Assembly: GCA_037367355.1 (NCBI GenBank)
Contig: CM074701.1
Location: forward strand, 496,001-560,000
Source: Neoscytalidium dimidiatum
Taxonomy: Eukaryota; Ascomycota; Dothideomycetes; Botryosphaeriales; Botryosphaeriaceae
Direction of reading: 5' to 3'
Length of the DNA: 64,000 nucleotides
The notes beneath the pieces are model-generated. The model was not told the origin of the DNA and did not search any database. It saw nothing but the letters and a program-made list of their open reading frames with translations. Below, piece by piece: positions 21,077-33,671 of the stretch. The translations under genes and the position numbers were made by a program. Within the stretch, counting starts at the first letter, position 1. Each line of letters starts with the position of its first letter.

Positions 21077-22819
21077 GTCTTTGTGGATCAGCGACTATTG
21101 TGCATGGTTTGGCGTTGGTTTGGAACTGGGCATTTCAAGGGCGTTCCATGGGGATTGTTCAATCACGATAAAAGGGTCGTTGAGAACGAGTTATGCAACA
21201 CTCCAAGTTGTGAGGTTGTTAGCCATGATTTTTCCTCGTAATCTCTATCAAACCTATATTGCGTTGCCTGCTCATCTTGGCTCCAAGCCACTAACCTTCA
21301 TCTATATGAATCTACTTATTTGGAGTCCGATTTTACACAATCTGCCTAAATACATGACTGTTCTTCTCAAATACGTAGTCTCGGTTTCCAGGATGTTGAT
21401 TGGCTATTCCATCTCTTGTCGTCCAGCAAAAGGCTTTATGGTCTTGGCATAATTTGATAGTATGATGCTAGGCTGGATAACGCAACAAAATCGAACAATG
21501 TGTATTGAATTAAGTTCTTGACACTTTCACTGTGACACATCCTTTCCGATCAGATCACTGGAATCAAAAACCTTAGGCACGTCCTTGGAGCAGTCAAGGG
21601 CCTGGAATATTTGTTGAAAGCTAATTAATCATGTTTGATCTTCAATTATGGAAAAGGTCATTGATGGCTAACATCACTGAGGCTAGAGAGCGGGGATGCG
21701 TTGTTTGGAAGAAACTGTTGGTGGCCTAAAACGAACCGTGACACGGCTTGTCCTATGACTGCCCCTTTCTCTGCAACGCTCTAGTGACCAAAGATCTCAC
21801 AAGATATGCCCAGGATCTCTGCATATTCCGCCAAGATTGTACAGGAAATGTGTTCTTTTGTGGGCAGCTCTCAATATCGCTCTCTGCAGAGTCCAGAGCT
21901 ACTGGATGTCTGCATAAAGAGTAATGATGATTATCCTTAGTAAAAGTGTGTGTAGGGCGCGTTTCGGTGGGTACAGTGAGTGCGTGTTGACAAGAGCTAG
22001 GAAGCGCGTCCTTAAGTGGACTCTGTTATGCAGAAATACTGATCCTCTTGCCATGGACGAGGAGCTGGTTACGCAACACGGCATCGAAGTCCTCAGCGCA
22101 TTAGATAATCCTGGAAAAGAGTTTCTTGAATAGTCAACAGTGACACTTAAGTCAAAATAGTTCTTCGTGCGCACGTTGGCGTAGTGAAAATTTCTCCATT
22201 GATTGCCCAAGACTAACTGGACCATGTGTGCGGATTACAGCGCACCTCGACGGGAGGCATGAGAACGATAAGAGACTGGAGGTGATCGAAGCAGTCTTGA
22301 AAGTCGTCATTGGCTTTTGCACGATACAATCAGAAAGGAACAGGTAGCATCGACTAGTCTCCTAGCCTGCCCGGAGTGAAAGATGACGGAGCAGCCGGCC
22401 AGGCTGATAGGGTTGAGGAAAATAAACCCACTTTGCCAATAGCATGAGATGGTGAGCTTCTTCACTCCAAGAGTAGATGAGCTACGATCGATGCTGCACT
22501 ATGCCTCTGGGCGTCCATGATCTCGGCGTCCAGAATCGGTTAGCCACCGCGGAAGGCAAATATCGGTAGAATCGGGATGCTGGGTTGCAAGTGATTCCAA
22601 GTAACATCGGTTTGTAGCTGTGTCGACGAGTATCTTCTTACAAGCACCTGAAGTTGGCCTTTGCATCCTCAACTGAATGCATGATAAAGCAATATTCCTA
22701 AACGACTCTCGCGTCCCGCTGCTCTGCTAGGCCACTTGGCGTATGCTTGGTAACGATTGTTCCAGTTCTCCACGCATATGCCGAGAATGAATTGACCAGC
22801 CATCGAAGTAATTGACTGG
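21077..22819. other. intergenic, no gene seen
   Basis: This 1.74-kb stretch between SNU23 and the DUF3253 gene has open frames of up to about 130 aa on both strands, with no motif or family likeness. The 3' UTR of SNU23 must end here. Confidence 0.45.
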
Positions 22820-23140
22820 TCAAGTGCTTGACTCCTGAGTCCGCCGCACCCGAAAGGGGCCCCGGATGTGGTCGGGCGGCACATGCTGAGGGATGACTGC
22901 GCCGCGCTGCAGGATCTCGACCTCGCCTGCGGCTCTCGCTTCGAAAACGAGGGCGCGGATGGCCGGCATCAAATCTCGCCACTCCCGCGCCCCCAAATCC
23001 TGCAGTTCATGATTAGACAGAGACCGAGCAATCTCTGAGGGGCAAATGGTCTTTGGATGGTGGCGTTGGTCCAGCAAGGCATGCAGGCGAGAGTGCAGCA
23101 GTGCGCCGGTGGGATGCATTATGATGTTGAGTGGGGCCAA
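22820..23140 (-). CDS. DUF3253 family protein
   Basis: A single-exon frame of 106 aa; a second possible start is the Met at residue 8 (HPTGALLHSRL follows). The core matches my recollection of DUF3253: KTICPSEIARSL, then WRDLMPAIRALVFEARAAGE, EILQRGAV and a final RGPFRVRR. The family is small, mostly bacterial, and looks like a winged-helix DNA-binding fold (helix, helix, wing with QRG). Its function is unknown. It is isolated, with no neighbour closer than 1.1 kb. The sporadic occurrence of this family in fungi would fit ancient transfer from bacteria, but that is inference. Direction and frame are supported by the motif order. Confidence 0.72.
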   Translation of the reverse strand: MAPLNIIMHPTGALLHSRLHALLDQRHHPKTICPSEIARSLSNHELQDLGAREWRDLMPAIRALVFEARAAGEVEILQRGAVIPQHVPPDHIRGPFRVRRTQESST

Positions 23141-24291
23141 GGTAAAAATGTGTTGGCGGCGGGCAGTCGTCTAATTAGGACGGAGGAGCCTCGAGATATG
23201 GTTTAGATTAAGTTTAAACGAGTGACGTCTTCCACTATCCAGACGCGGGTAGGCAGACTGAGTAACGTTCACGGGGCGGGAATAACCTTGGGCGGCGCCG
23301 ATGGCCCAGGCCTCATGTTGTTGGCCGCATGGCCCCGACTGTGCCCGAAGGAGTCTCCCCAAACACCATCACGAGACGCATCACCACGACATTGCCACGT
23401 TTGGCGCTGAGATGGACGCTGTCAGTTTCGTTTCTGTCCGACGCCGTTTCATCGCCGGCTTGGCGTCTCGGACCGCGGCCCCTTGCCGGCACAGCTGTCC
23501 TTGTTTCCTCACTACCGATGGCCGACGCAGGATACGAGCTGGCACTCCCATCATCATCACCACCATCGCAGCAAGCGCCCGGTTACACGGCGGCTCCCGA
23601 GCAAGCGGTGCCGTTTCCGGACATGGAAGAGCCAGGAAGGAGTCTGGAAATGTCGGTCACGCCAGGGGAAATTTGCGGCTCAATGAAGCGAGCAGTCCAG
23701 CGCTCCCTGCGGCTCACCGCCGATGGCGTAGCGCCCGCCATTCCTCCCTACATGCTGGGACTCTGGGGCTCTGGGGCGCTGGAGGCGTGGTGTAGCGCGT
23801 GCAGGAGCATTCCGCATCATTTCGTTTCGCGGGACGGAAAAATGGCTGAACAGGATGCGCCGCATGCGCGGTGGCCTGGCCTGTTTCATGTCCAAGCGAT
23901 TGGCGTTCCTGACGCCGCCCGAGCCACGCCCTTCCGCTTTGAGCAGTCCTGCCGCCTGCCTGGTGGAGCATCACAGCCGACTGCAGCGTGTAGATGAAAC
24001 TCTCTTCTTGGCATCGTCCTTTCCGCTGCACAGCTCACGGGGCGCACGCGGGCAAGCGAGAGAAGTGACTTCTTGGCAATGCTTCAGCCTTCTGGAACAG
24101 CCCGGTCCTCTGCCGCCAGAGGGCGGAGCAGCCCCCCAGTGCTGCTGTATAAGAGCTGCCTGCCCATCCCAATCCATGTGTTTTCTCTCATCAAGCCTGG
24201 ATAGCTTAGCATTCCCTCTCGCCTTCTTCTGCTTTTTAGCAAACTTTCGTTCTTTTCGTCACTCTTTGACAACCCACACTCTTTCGCAACC
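23141..24291. promoter_or_regulatory. LPMO upstream region
   Basis: The 1.15 kb before the LPMO contains CTGGGG-type sequences (two near 23764-23776) that resemble CreA carbon-repressor sites. A clear TATA box lies at 24148-24153. A 222-aa open frame (23329-23997) overlaps it but is unlike any family I know, so I treat it as non-coding. Confidence 0.45.
24148..24153 (+). promoter_or_regulatory. TATA box of LPMO gene
   Basis: TATAAG lies 139 bp before the start codon and is followed by a pyrimidine-rich leader, a usual layout for strongly expressed fungal secreted enzymes. Confidence 0.55.
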
Positions 24292-25473
24292 ATGAAGACT
24301 CAGACTTACACTATGCTCGCTCTGGCAGCGGCAGCCAAGTTGGCCAACGCCCACGCTACTGTCTTCGCCGCCTGGATCAACGATGAGGACCAGGGCCTTG
24401 GAAACTCTGCGGATGGCTACATCCGCTCCCCTCCTTCCAACTCCCCCATCACTGATGTCACCTCCACCGACATGACCTGCAACGTCAACGGCGCCACCGC
24501 CGCCGCTAAGACCCTCTCCGTCAAGTCTGGTGACAAGTTCACTTTCGAGTGGCACCACAACAACCGCGATGCCTCGGACGATATCATTGCCTCCTCCCAC
24601 AAGGGCCCCGTCATGGTCTACATGGCCCCTACCGAGAAGGGCTCCTCTGGCAGCGGCTGGGTCAAGATCGCTGAGGAGGGCTACTCTGGTGGCACCTGGG
24701 CTGTCGACAACCTGATCACCAACAAGGGCAAGCACTCCGTCACCATCCCCGACGTCCCGGCCGGCAAGTACCTGCTCCGCCCCGAGATCATCGCTCTCCA
24801 CGAAGGCAACCGCCAGGGCGGTGCTCAGTTCTACATGGAGTGTGTCCAGATCGAGGTCACCTCGGACGGCGCCAGCACTCTCCCCGAGGGTGTCTCCATC
24901 CCCGGTGCCTACACCGCCACCGACAAGGGTGTCCTCTTCGACATCTACAACAGCTTCGACAGCTACCCCATCCCCGGCCCGGCCGTCTGGGACGGCGCTG
25001 CCTCGTCCGGCTCTGCCTCGAGCTCTGCCTCGACCGCCCCCTCTTCCACCGCGGCCGTCGTCGCTGAGACCACTCCCGCCGCTGAGACCACCGCCGCGGC
25101 TACTTCCGCCGCCGCCCCTGTCGAGACCCCTGTTGCTGAAAGCTCTTCGTCCGCCGCTGCCCCTGCCGCCACCACCCCGGCCACCTCCGCCGCTCCCGTC
25201 GTCACTTCTGCCCCTGTCGCTACCAGCACTGCCTATGAGACCGAGAACGTCGTCGAGACCACCTACGCTACCGTCACTGCCGGCTCCCCGGCCGCTGAGA
25301 CCCCTGCCGCTGCCGCTCCTTCCACCCCCTCGACTGGTGGTGCTGTTGGTGGCGCCGTCGCTAAGTACGGCCGCTGCGGTGGCCAGGGCTACTCGGGCGC
25401 CTCTTCCTGCGCTGACGGCTGGGTCTGCAAGGAGTGGAATGCGTATTATTCGCAGTGTGTGGAGAGCGCTTAA
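24292..25473 (+). CDS. AA9 lytic polysaccharide monooxygenase with CBM1
   Basis: A single exon encodes 393 aa. A signal peptide (1-20) ends ...LANA so that the mature protein begins with His21, the N-terminal copper ligand. The second copper ligand is H103 (ASSHKGP). H170 is the second-sphere His, and Y181 in QFYMEC is the axial Tyr. C63 and C184 can form the conserved disulfide. A long Ser/Thr/Ala/Pro linker (about 236-355) leads to a family 1 cellulose-binding module ([11 protein letters not shown]...YSQC). AA9 enzymes oxidatively cleave cellulose or hemicellulose outside the cell. Codons end in C almost throughout, a mark of high expression. No intron is seen. Confidence 0.96.
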   Translation: MKTQTYTMLALAAAAKLANAHATVFAAWINDEDQGLGNSADGYIRSPPSNSPITDVTSTDMTCNVNGATAAAKTLSVKSGDKFTFEWHHNNRDASDDIIASSHKGPVMVYMAPTEKGSSGSGWVKIAEEGYSGGTWAVDNLITNKGKHSVTIPDVPAGKYLLRPEIIALHEGNRQGGAQFYMECVQIEVTSDGASTLPEGVSIPGAYTATDKGVLFDIYNSFDSYPIPGPAVWDGAASSGSASSSASTAPSSTAAVVAETTPAAETTAAATSAAAPVETPVAESSSSAAAPAATTPATSAAPVVTSAPVATSTAYETENVVETTYATVTAGSPAAETPAAAAPSTPSTGGAVGGAVAKYGRCGGQGYSGASSCADGWVCKEWNAYYSQCVESA

Positions 25474-28107
25474 ATGGCTTTGACGAAGGAGTAAATGTCC
25501 AGAATTATAGAGGTGGTGGTGGAGTTTACGATGTTGATGGAGATTTTCCAAAAACCCGGTCACTTGACACCTTCTAAGCAGCCAGATCCATTTGGAGAAG
25601 CGTTCTCCGTTGCACGGTAGCGTCCGCTTTGGCTTAATCGTCTTCACTGTAGATATATACAAAATATGGAATGCTACCTGGATGTCATCCGCAAGGGTGG
25701 CATTCGGGGATCTCGTAAACAAATCTCCGCCGCCCCTTGTTCTACGTGAATTTTTCCTATTTCATCTGCCCTCATATAAGAACAGCAGAGCGAATCACAC
25801 GCAACTTGTTTATCATGAGTGTGGGTCCGCGCATCGGAGTGAGTAGCCCTACAGTGGGCCTTTTGGTAGGGGTTTCCCGACGTGCAGTTTAAGCATCTGG
25901 TTCGTGCACTAAGTCTTGGCGCCTGTTTGAACCTCCTTTAGGTGAAACATGAGACGGCCACTGCGCTGCCACCCTTTTCGCCTGCTTCCGCTAACTTTTC
26001 GCGAGCCTGGCTTGCCTGAACACGTCACTCGCGTGGTTAGGTTCGCCGTTTGGTTTAACTGCCGTGATCACAACGGTGAGCTACGCGTCGTGCACACGGT
26101 GAGCAGGGATGTCTGACGAAGTCTTGCGAGCAAGGATGGCGAGAAAGGGGAAATAAGTGGATTGCATCGTTGCTTGGCTGGTATGTGGGATTGGGCGGGG
26201 CTAAGTGTGCGAAGGTAGAATATTGGGTGAGGGACGAGGTCGATCAGGCACCTATTTCGATACTCATCCCATATAGAATCGAATCAGTCGTCCGGGCGCA
26301 CATGTCATCGGTACCGTCAAATATATACATCCGGACGACTGCTTAAACTGCCCATGAAGTGTGATGTAAATTCTCTTTGCCACCATAATACTTACGGAAC
26401 CATCCTCATAGCGCTTCCGAACGCTCCGCCGCCTCTCCCGAATTTGTAGCACCTTGGCCCTGGCTCTCTTCTTGCCAATGAGATCAGCAAAGCTGACAGC
26501 GCAGCCGCAGTGCACGGATGGATGTTGAAACTGTATCTTCGCACTTTCCCAATCAATAAGTCAGGCATCCTCAGGCGGAAAGCCTTCGTATACAGCACAC
26601 AAAAGCTGGGTTCCTTATCCGGAGAAATCCGTCTTACTTACTTACTTTCTTCACGTTTGGTAGCTGCTTAGTGCTTCACTTCTTCTGTGATTCACGATCA
26701 TGATGCTGTTCCATCACACGATGAAGGCGCCCCAACGCTACTCGGTGACAGGACCCTTTCATTTCCGCGCCTCACTCCAGCACTTCAGCCAGTTTTGACA
26801 CCCCACTGTTAGAGGTGCCGCATGTCATTTCCACTGTTCAGAGGTAGACACCGGTGGTTCAAATTTGCGACTAGCATATTCTTGGAGCTCTCACACCCCT
26901 CTTGGACGCCCCTTTGTCTGCATTCTATTGCTGCAGTTCTCGTTTCTTCTCCGCACTATTACAAGGTGCATTTATTCTCTCAATATTTGTTAGTTTCGTG
27001 TCACTCAATGAACTCTTCGGTCAAGCGGCGTTCTCTAACTCAGGACTCTTATTATCTTCACTTGTTTTTTCGCGGTCGCTTCCAGTCGCATCTATTGACT
27101 TTCTCTACATAAAGCGGGGACTTTGCTACATCTACCGATAACACAACTTTTTGTTCCGAGTCGATAGTTGTAAAATACGGTATTTTATCCTTCTAGACCA
27201 TCTGATCTATAGTTTTCCAATCTCGTGAAGTCGCGAATTATCTCTACGATCAACGATTTTTTTTTATACTATTCTATGATGCCCGCAGCACTTCAGGACT
27301 CGTGCCCGGGCTGTCTTTCCGGGCAGAACTGCCGACAAGCTTCAGCGCACTGAGCAGGTGGCAATCAACTGCGGAAAATATGATGTATGTAGTTTCTCCC
27401 CAACATCTTGACCACTCGGATGCCGAGTAAGGTGTGGCACAGGGATTCTTGATGAACGCTGCTCGAGCTCTCTGCACCAGAGCAAGGCACAGCATCTTCC
27501 AAATTTAGGTTCGACGAATAGAATGTCAGCCACCACGATCATTCTATCTCGACGATACATATCGTGTCTCTCCACTTCGGTGGCTAAAACATATCAGGAG
27601 CAACGACACCCAAACACACTTAAGGAGGTAAGGAGAAACCCAGGTGACTTCATCAAGCCTCCATGACCCACTCCCGGTGGTTTTGTCCGGCAGACACCGG
27701 GCCAGCAGCCGTTCGATATCTCATCCCGACATGACTGAGTATGTATATTTTCCGCCCACGCCTTCAGTCACCAGCCCATCGACGACTAAAGAGGGATGCT
27801 ATAGCTATGGGGCTTAAAGAGAATGATAGCGTCCGTCATCTATGAACGTACACTATTTTTTAACCTTTCCGAATCTTCTCAATATACAAGGCTTCTTTCA
27901 TCTTAGACCAAGGTTGCTGCGGAATCCAAATTCTCTCAGTGGATGTGCAAAATTCAAGATCCGTGAACAAATGCTCAAGAACCAGTACGAGGTCCAACCC
28001 ATAAGTCTTGATATCAATCATTCATTAATACAATCGCCATAAGCGAAGCAAGAATAGGGCGTTCAAGAATAACAACCACCCGGCCTCCGACCCTCGTCAC
28101 TCACCTC
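25474..28107. other. long intergenic stretch, no gene seen
   Basis: 2.6 kb between the LPMO stop and the end of DPP4 (convergent). The part from about 26,800 to 27,300 is visibly A+T-rich. Open frames of up to 96 aa occur without family likeness. No tRNA, repeat or transposon end was recognised. Confidence 0.45.
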
Positions 28108-30432
28108 TTACACTACGATCTCCCTCCTACTCCACTGATGCACCTCTTCCTCCTCCCCAGGAACCCTTATCTTCTCCTCGTAGATGCGCTTCGTCAGCAG
28201 CTTGTACAAGAACGCGCTATCTCCGTTATACCTGATATTATGATCCGAGTCCGTGAACCACTGCGAATCGAACTTATCGGGACCGACGCCCTCGCCCATC
28301 AGCACGTCGGCCAGGACGGCCGAATGCTGGAAATGCACGTTGTCATCGCCCACGCCATGCGTGACCAGAAACCCGCCCGCGATGTTCTTGAAGCCGGCCG
28401 TCTTCCTGACCGCGGTGGCGTTGTACCCGGCGGGATTCTGGGCGTACGTCTTCATGTAGCGCTCGGTGTACATGCTGTCGTAGAAGCGCCAGTCGCTGAC
28501 GGGCGCCGTGATGAGGCCGAGGGTGAAGACGCCGCTGTCCAGCTCGACGACCTTGCTGCTGAGGTACCCGCCGAACGACCAGCCCCAGATGGCCACGTGC
28601 TCCGGGTCGGCCCACTCGTTCCGGAGGATCTGCTGCGCCGCCCACACCTGGTCCTCGGCCTCCAGCGTGCCCAGCTGCCTGGCCACGAGCGCGCGGAAGG
28701 CGCGCCCCTTGTAGCCCGTTCCGCGGTTGTCCACGACCCACTGTACGTACTCGAGCTCCGGGTCCGACGACACGTACGCGTTCCAGTTGAGCGCCTTCCA
28801 GGTTTTCGGGACCTGCTGCGCGCCAGGCCCGCCGTAGGGGTTGAAGAGGACGGGGTATTTCTTCGACGGGTCGAAGTTGGCGGGCAGGCGCTGCATGACG
28901 TTGAGCTTCTCACCGGAGGGGTGGTCGAGCTCGAGCCAGGAGATGGCAGGCAACTTGTACTCGTTGATCCGAGCGTAGAAAGCAGCGTTATCGACGAGGG
29001 TGCGGAGCGGAGTGGTCGTGCTGTTGATGGAGTAGAGCTCCTGGTAGGGAACGTCGGGACCCTGGTAGGAGAGGGCGTAGTAGGCACCGCCAGAAGAGAA
29101 GGAGGCGGACCAGTAGGCAGCGACGGTGTCGTCTACGAGAGCCGTCTTCTTGAAGGTCGCATAGGAGACGGAGTAGAGGTGCGACTCTGTGCTGTGGTGC
29201 TCGGTCGAGGTGTAGTAGACAAGGCTCCGCTCGTTGTCGACTTTCAGGATAGAACGGACTTCCCATTCGCCAGAGGTGAGTGGAATGGCAGCGCCGCCAC
29301 TGACGGGATACAAATAGATATGGGTCCAACCAGAGACGTCCGAGAGGTCGAGGTAGTAGGTTCCATTCGTGCCGTTACCAGCTGCGGCACCCACGTAGGT
29401 GATGGCAAGGTTGTTGTCAAGCCATCCCTCCTTTTCTGAGCGCTCGCGCACAACGCTGGTCGAACCGGAGACGACGTCGACATTGACAATCTTCTCGGAA
29501 TCTTGAACTCTGTTGTAGGCGCGGAAAAGGACATTCGAGTGGTCATCCGTGACCCATGCAACTTCGCCGACAATCAAGTCATCAGCGGGGAAAGCGTCAA
29601 TCGGAATATTAGTGATCTCCGCAGACGCAACATCCAGAAGATTAAAGGCCACCGTCGGATTTGTGGCATCGACCTTAGGATATCTAAGCTCCAACTCGCG
29701 CGGGTAGGAATTGCCGTACTTTGTGTTGTCCATGTAATACGGCACGCGGAAAGTTGGCACACCGGTCTCATTGAAGCTGAGATAGGCAATCTTCTCACCA
29801 TCAGGACTCCACCAAAGCGCATAACGATCACCCAGAATTTCTTCTTCCATAACCCAGTCGGGCACGGCGTTGAACGTGTCAGGATCGCCGTCTGAGGTAA
29901 TGCGCGTGATTTCGCCGTCTCTCCAGATGTAGAGGTCGTTTCCGCGAACAAAAGCGATTGCTTCACCGTTGGGGTCCCATTCGGCGTACTGAATGTCCCC
30001 AACCTGGTCGGCAACCAGGGGATCCAGGCTTCCAGAAGCGATGTCCAGGATGAAGTAATCAGCGAAATAAGAATGGCGATACTGCTTGGTGTAGTTTGTC
30101 GCCCACAGCACGCGGCTCAAGTCAGAGCTAATCCAGTAGTCCCAGTAGTCGGCCGGCACTTGATCAGCGGCGACAAAGGTCTCGTTCTCGCCGGTGACGG
30201 CATTTGCAAGGATTAGTGCGCCATCGTCCCCTGCATAGATGTATTGACCGTCGACGTCGCTTGCTACCCAGGCCAAAGAAATGGAAGAGGGAGAGAGCCT
30301 GGCAGGGACGGTCTCGTTGAAGGTCAGGAGTCTAGTGCCATTTCCAGTGGGCGGCGTGGTGCCACGAGGCGGGTAGATGGCGTCCGCGCCGATAGCTGCG
30401 GCAAGAGCAGCAAGCAACAGAGATGGCTGCAT
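28108..30432 (-). CDS. DPP4: secreted dipeptidyl peptidase IV (S9B)
   Basis: A single exon encodes 774 aa, the normal length of fungal secreted DPP IV. A signal peptide covers about residues 1-18. The eight-bladed propeller follows, with [10 protein letters not shown] carrying the Glu pair that holds the substrate amino terminus. The C-terminal hydrolase has catalytic Ser619 in GWSFGGY, Asp697 in [10 protein letters not shown] and His731 in SDHNI. Several N-glycosylation sites (NGT, NET, NST) fit secretion. The enzyme removes X-Pro or X-Ala dipeptides from peptides in the medium. The similar vacuolar DapB is excluded because there is no membrane anchor. TATAAA lies on the same strand about 100 bp upstream (30531-30536). 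Confidence 0.95.
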   Translation of the reverse strand: MQPSLLLAALAAAIGADAIYPPRGTTPPTGNGTRLLTFNETVPARLSPSSISLAWVASDVDGQYIYAGDDGALILANAVTGENETFVAADQVPADYWDYWISSDLSRVLWATNYTKQYRHSYFADYFILDIASGSLDPLVADQVGDIQYAEWDPNGEAIAFVRGNDLYIWRDGEITRITSDGDPDTFNAVPDWVMEEEILGDRYALWWSPDGEKIAYLSFNETGVPTFRVPYYMDNTKYGNSYPRELELRYPKVDATNPTVAFNLLDVASAEITNIPIDAFPADDLIVGEVAWVTDDHSNVLFRAYNRVQDSEKIVNVDVVSGSTSVVRERSEKEGWLDNNLAITYVGAAAGNGTNGTYYLDLSDVSGWTHIYLYPVSGGAAIPLTSGEWEVRSILKVDNERSLVYYTSTEHHSTESHLYSVSYATFKKTALVDDTVAAYWSASFSSGGAYYALSYQGPDVPYQELYSINSTTTPLRTLVDNAAFYARINEYKLPAISWLELDHPSGEKLNVMQRLPANFDPSKKYPVLFNPYGGPGAQQVPKTWKALNWNAYVSSDPELEYVQWVVDNRGTGYKGRAFRALVARQLGTLEAEDQVWAAQQILRNEWADPEHVAIWGWSFGGYLSSKVVELDSGVFTLGLITAPVSDWRFYDSMYTERYMKTYAQNPAGYNATAVRKTAGFKNIAGGFLVTHGVGDDNVHFQHSAVLADVLMGEGVGPDKFDSQWFTDSDHNIRYNGDSAFLYKLLTKRIYEEKIRVPGEEEEVHQWSRREIVV

Positions 30433-30530
30433 GGCGTTGAGCCGGGTACGAGGTACTGCCGAACGGGCCAGCAGGAGGTCCTCAAAAGAGCGGGAGGATG
30501 GTGGGTACGCAGAAGTGCAGCAGTGCTCAA

Positions 30531-30536
30531 TTTATA
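30531..30536 (-). promoter_or_regulatory. TATA box of DPP4
   Basis: TATAAA on the minus strand, about 100 bp upstream of the start codon at 30432. Confidence 0.5.
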
Positions 30537-31429
30537 GGCACTGCACACTGGACGCACCACGGAGATCTCGCCATCATCTGCAGTGACGCGCAGCGATAGA
30601 TTTGCGGTCATCTTGGCAGCAGCATCGTACACCATATGTGCATATCCCAAAGAGGAAGCTGGCAACCCGCGCAATGTCAGGCCGCTCTGCTTGGCAGCTT
30701 GGCCGGCGGGACACGGACGGCCGCGCGAGGAAGCGACATATGAGCAACCGGGGATACAGTCGGTTTAGAGAAGCTGGAGGATTGCCCGGCTACGAGCGGC
30801 ACCGGAAGCGAAGCGCTGAGGGTCCCGTAGCAGACGATGCGCGGGTGGTGTGGCGAGACGAGGAAACAATGCTGGCAATGGCGGGGCTAAAAGACGCCAT
30901 GGAAGCTTCATGCAGGAACGATACAGGCTTGAGAACTCGCTGCCACTTTAGGAGAGGCAACCCTCGCTCTAACAGCCGATATCGCTTATCAGTAACCCTG
31001 TCACTCCTTCAAATCCCTGCTCATCACCAAGTCCCTCAAGAGCTTCGTAAAAGAAAGGGCTCTGCCTCCGCAAAGTTTCGTTGAGTGGTTTGATGTCTTA
31101 CATTTGCAGACATAGCAGCACTCGTTGCGTATGCAAGGAAGAATGCGGGTTTATCCCCGAGGACCAGAAAGATCATGGAAAACCACGCAGACTGCTCACA
31201 TATTTCACGACACAACGAGGACCATCATTGCTGCAAGACACTCAACGATCAGCATCTTCGGGATTGCACGACGTGCATCTCTGCGGTGTGATGATGCATT
31301 CAACATCTCTGACAAAGAATAATGTGTCATCATGCAATACTGTCCAACCTGGATCTGCAAAATCTTCGAATAAGAGCTAGCGACATGTTAGCAGCTAATG
31401 TGTAGCACGCAAACAGACCGCTGATGCCT

Positions 31430-31448
31430 AAAAAAAAAAAAAAAAAAA
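31430..31448. repeat. A19 homopolymer
   Basis: Nineteen consecutive A. No flanking duplication or coding sequence marks it as the tail of a retroelement. Confidence 0.7.
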
Positions 31449-31724
31449 GGCTGCTCAACTAGCCGGTGAAACCAATGACAGGCCAACTTCAAATAACTCT
31501 CAATATCTGTCATTCCCAAACTAGCGAAAAGGGGAAAATGAGGTATCATATTTTCCAAATCGACATGAGGCCCAAAAACGCCAGGGATATATCGCAAAAC
31601 ATCATGCAAAAAGCCCGTAACCTGCAATGAGACTAGAAGAACAACCGCATACGTCCCCCATCGCCCACAAACATGGGCTGGACCGTGCATCGCTCCATCA
31701 TATCATATCAATCTCCACAAGCCT

Positions 31725-32703
31725 TTATTTCATGGGCGGTGGCAGCACGTATGGGCCCTGTCCCGTACTCGGGTGGCTAGGCGGCAGCGGACTGGAAGGG
31801 TGAGGGCTGACTGAAGGGTGAGGGGGCGGCATCACATAGCCCCCCGCACCACCACCATACACCGGGCTTTGGGGACTGCGCACCTCGCTGGGCGAGAAGT
31901 ACTCGGTCGGTTGGTATTGTTGCTGCGGTGGCGGAGACATCGTCTTCAACTCCTGGGCGCGCGGCGCGTACGACTCGCTGTAGTAGGGCGCGGGCTGAGG
32001 GACCGAAGGAACGGGGTTGTACGGCGGCGCTTGGCCATAGCCGGTGTGGTAGGCGGTCTGACCGTATTCTTGGGCGGAGAGCGGGTTCGTGGTGGGAGCG
32101 TAGGAGCCGCCGTTGCTGCGGGCACGGCGGTCGCGGTGGTAAATGGTTGCGGCGTAAATGAGGAGCCCGAGGTAGAGGAGGCTGGTTGGGAGAGGAAAGA
32201 TTAGCTTGGATTCGAGACCGGGAAGTTGGTCTGAAGGAGGAGGAACTGACAAGCAAGCGATTGCGAATACACTAACGAAAGCACGGCCGTACGAGGCGTT
32301 GCCGATGAACTGAAGAATGAGAAGGACGGTCCACCACGTTGTTTGGAGGACGTTGATGATCAGGAAGGTGCGCGGTCTCAAGCTATGTTGAACGGCTCTA
32401 ATCATGCAGTACAAGTCAAGGAGGAGCGAGATGGCGAAAAGGCTCATGTAAACGGCAACAACACTGCGACCAAGTAAGCGGATGAGAATTGAGTAGAGTA
32501 AATGTACGCGCTTACATTTTTGCAGTTTTGATCTCGCTGTCAGTAAAGTCATAATCGCGCAGTTCGTCGCTATAATCAACAATAGCGGAGAGAATAATTG
32601 CGTAGCTGCCAATAAGGAGGATGGTCAAGAGCCCACGAAGGATCCAAAAAGGAAGCAGAACGCGCTTCTTCCAAGGCGAATTCTCTCGCGAGTAGCGCGC
32701 CAT
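31725..32703 (-). CDS. four-helix membrane protein (MARVEL-like)
   Basis: Three exons (32703-32516, 32463-32251, 32181-31725) give 285 aa. Four hydrophobic helices are visible: FWILRGLLTILLIGSYAIIL, VYMSLFAISLLLDLYCMI, IINVLQTTWWTVLLILQFIG and AFVSVFAIACFLLYLGLLIY. A long Pro/Tyr/Gln-rich cytosolic tail follows, with repeated PP and YxxxP motifs. The layout resembles fungal MARVEL-like proteins, some of which sit in eisosomes, but the tail and lengths are not decisive. The second intron (32182-32250, 69 nt) is a multiple of three without stop codons. It has GTCAGT, CTAATC and CCAG, and its removal makes the fourth helix continuous, so I prefer the spliced form. Confidence 0.75.
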
Positions 32704-33671
32704 ATTTACCCTACTGGTTGGAGGAAAATGCGACGTGCAGTAGCGATATAGAATGTTGCTGCACAATTGGTGTTGTAGGTGAGTTGAGTAGTGGCTGTGG
32801 TTCTGCGCAAACTTGAGTTCTGCGGAGGGTGAAGACGCACAGGGTTTAAAAAAACGCTGGGAGAGACACAGTTCATATAAGCAAGCCACAGGGCAGCAAG
32901 TCACCTTAGACCACCATGTGCAACACCCATTGTGGCTGCGGCTGAGTTGTCTGGATCAATCTTCCTGCGTTGCTCAGCCTCTCATGCGCCAGGCTGCCAG
33001 GCACCAGCGCGTCTTGGCGCTGGAAAAATGCGCCGCTCCCGTACTCTAATCTTGAAAGGCGCCGGAAATAGCATTCGGACTGCCCCATTGCGGTAAGGTA
33101 GGCGCTACGCGAACTCAATAGCAAGCGGGGACCTGCCATAACGCTGCAGCGTTACTGGTGGACAGGCGCGTAGGATTTGGGGGCCGGCTTTTTGCTTCGC
33201 TTCTTCGCTGTCACGCGTCTTGGCAGAACGGGTGATCCCATACACAGCCTTTCAGAATGCCGACTTTTCTTGTGCCATGATAGAATCGTCTTCCTGTAAG
33301 GCTAGATTAGTCTTGTCCGACATTAATCTAACTTAGGGTTAGAACTGCTGCTGCTTAGCCTTCGAGTAAGTGGCGTCGCGAGGCAGCTAAATCAGAAAAA
33401 CAAGAGAGTACCAGTTTATTACTCGAAGCAACACAGCCTAAAAGACATCGCTAGGGCAGGAATAGCAATAGTTTCCAGAATTAGGGTATCAGTGCTCCGC
33501 GAAACAGAGTATAATGACAGGCTTCTCCCGCAATCCATTTCCATAGGTCGACAAACAGCTCCCTTCAACGCCATGGGTTCCAACACAACGGTGTGGTTCG
33601 GTACCGCCTGATACGGAGATATAGGAAGTATCGATGGCAGTTCCAGGATTGCCGTAAGCAGTGCTAACGGA
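32704..33671. other. intergenic, no gene seen
   Basis: Contains the promoter of the four-helix protein gene and the 3' flank of the next minus-strand gene. No recognisable feature. Confidence 0.45.

Larger units (their letters stand above)
30433..31724. other. intergenic with A19 tract
   Basis: 1.29 kb between the DPP4 start and the end of the four-helix protein gene. A run of 19 A lies at 31430-31448. A 160-aa open frame (30602-31084) has no recognisable features. Confidence 0.45.

Noticed and set aside
23329..23997. 222-aa open frame upstream of the LPMO
   Set aside because: It shows no motif, domain or signal, its composition follows local G+C, and it overlaps the likely LPMO promoter.
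24259..25722. 487-aa open frame antisense to the LPMO
   Set aside because: It is a low-complexity Gly/Arg shadow created by the C-ending codons of the LPMO; the + strand product has all active-site residues.
25474..28107. A+T-rich stretch as a RIP-damaged transposon
   Set aside because: Only mild A+T bias, no repeated copy and no transposase remnant could be seen.
31430..31448. A19 as the tail of a retroelement
   Set aside because: No target-site duplication, no element body and no reverse transcriptase sequence next to it.
33331..33345. TTAGGG-like sequence as a telomere remnant
   Set aside because: Only one copy is present (CTTAGGGTTAG), which is expected by chance.
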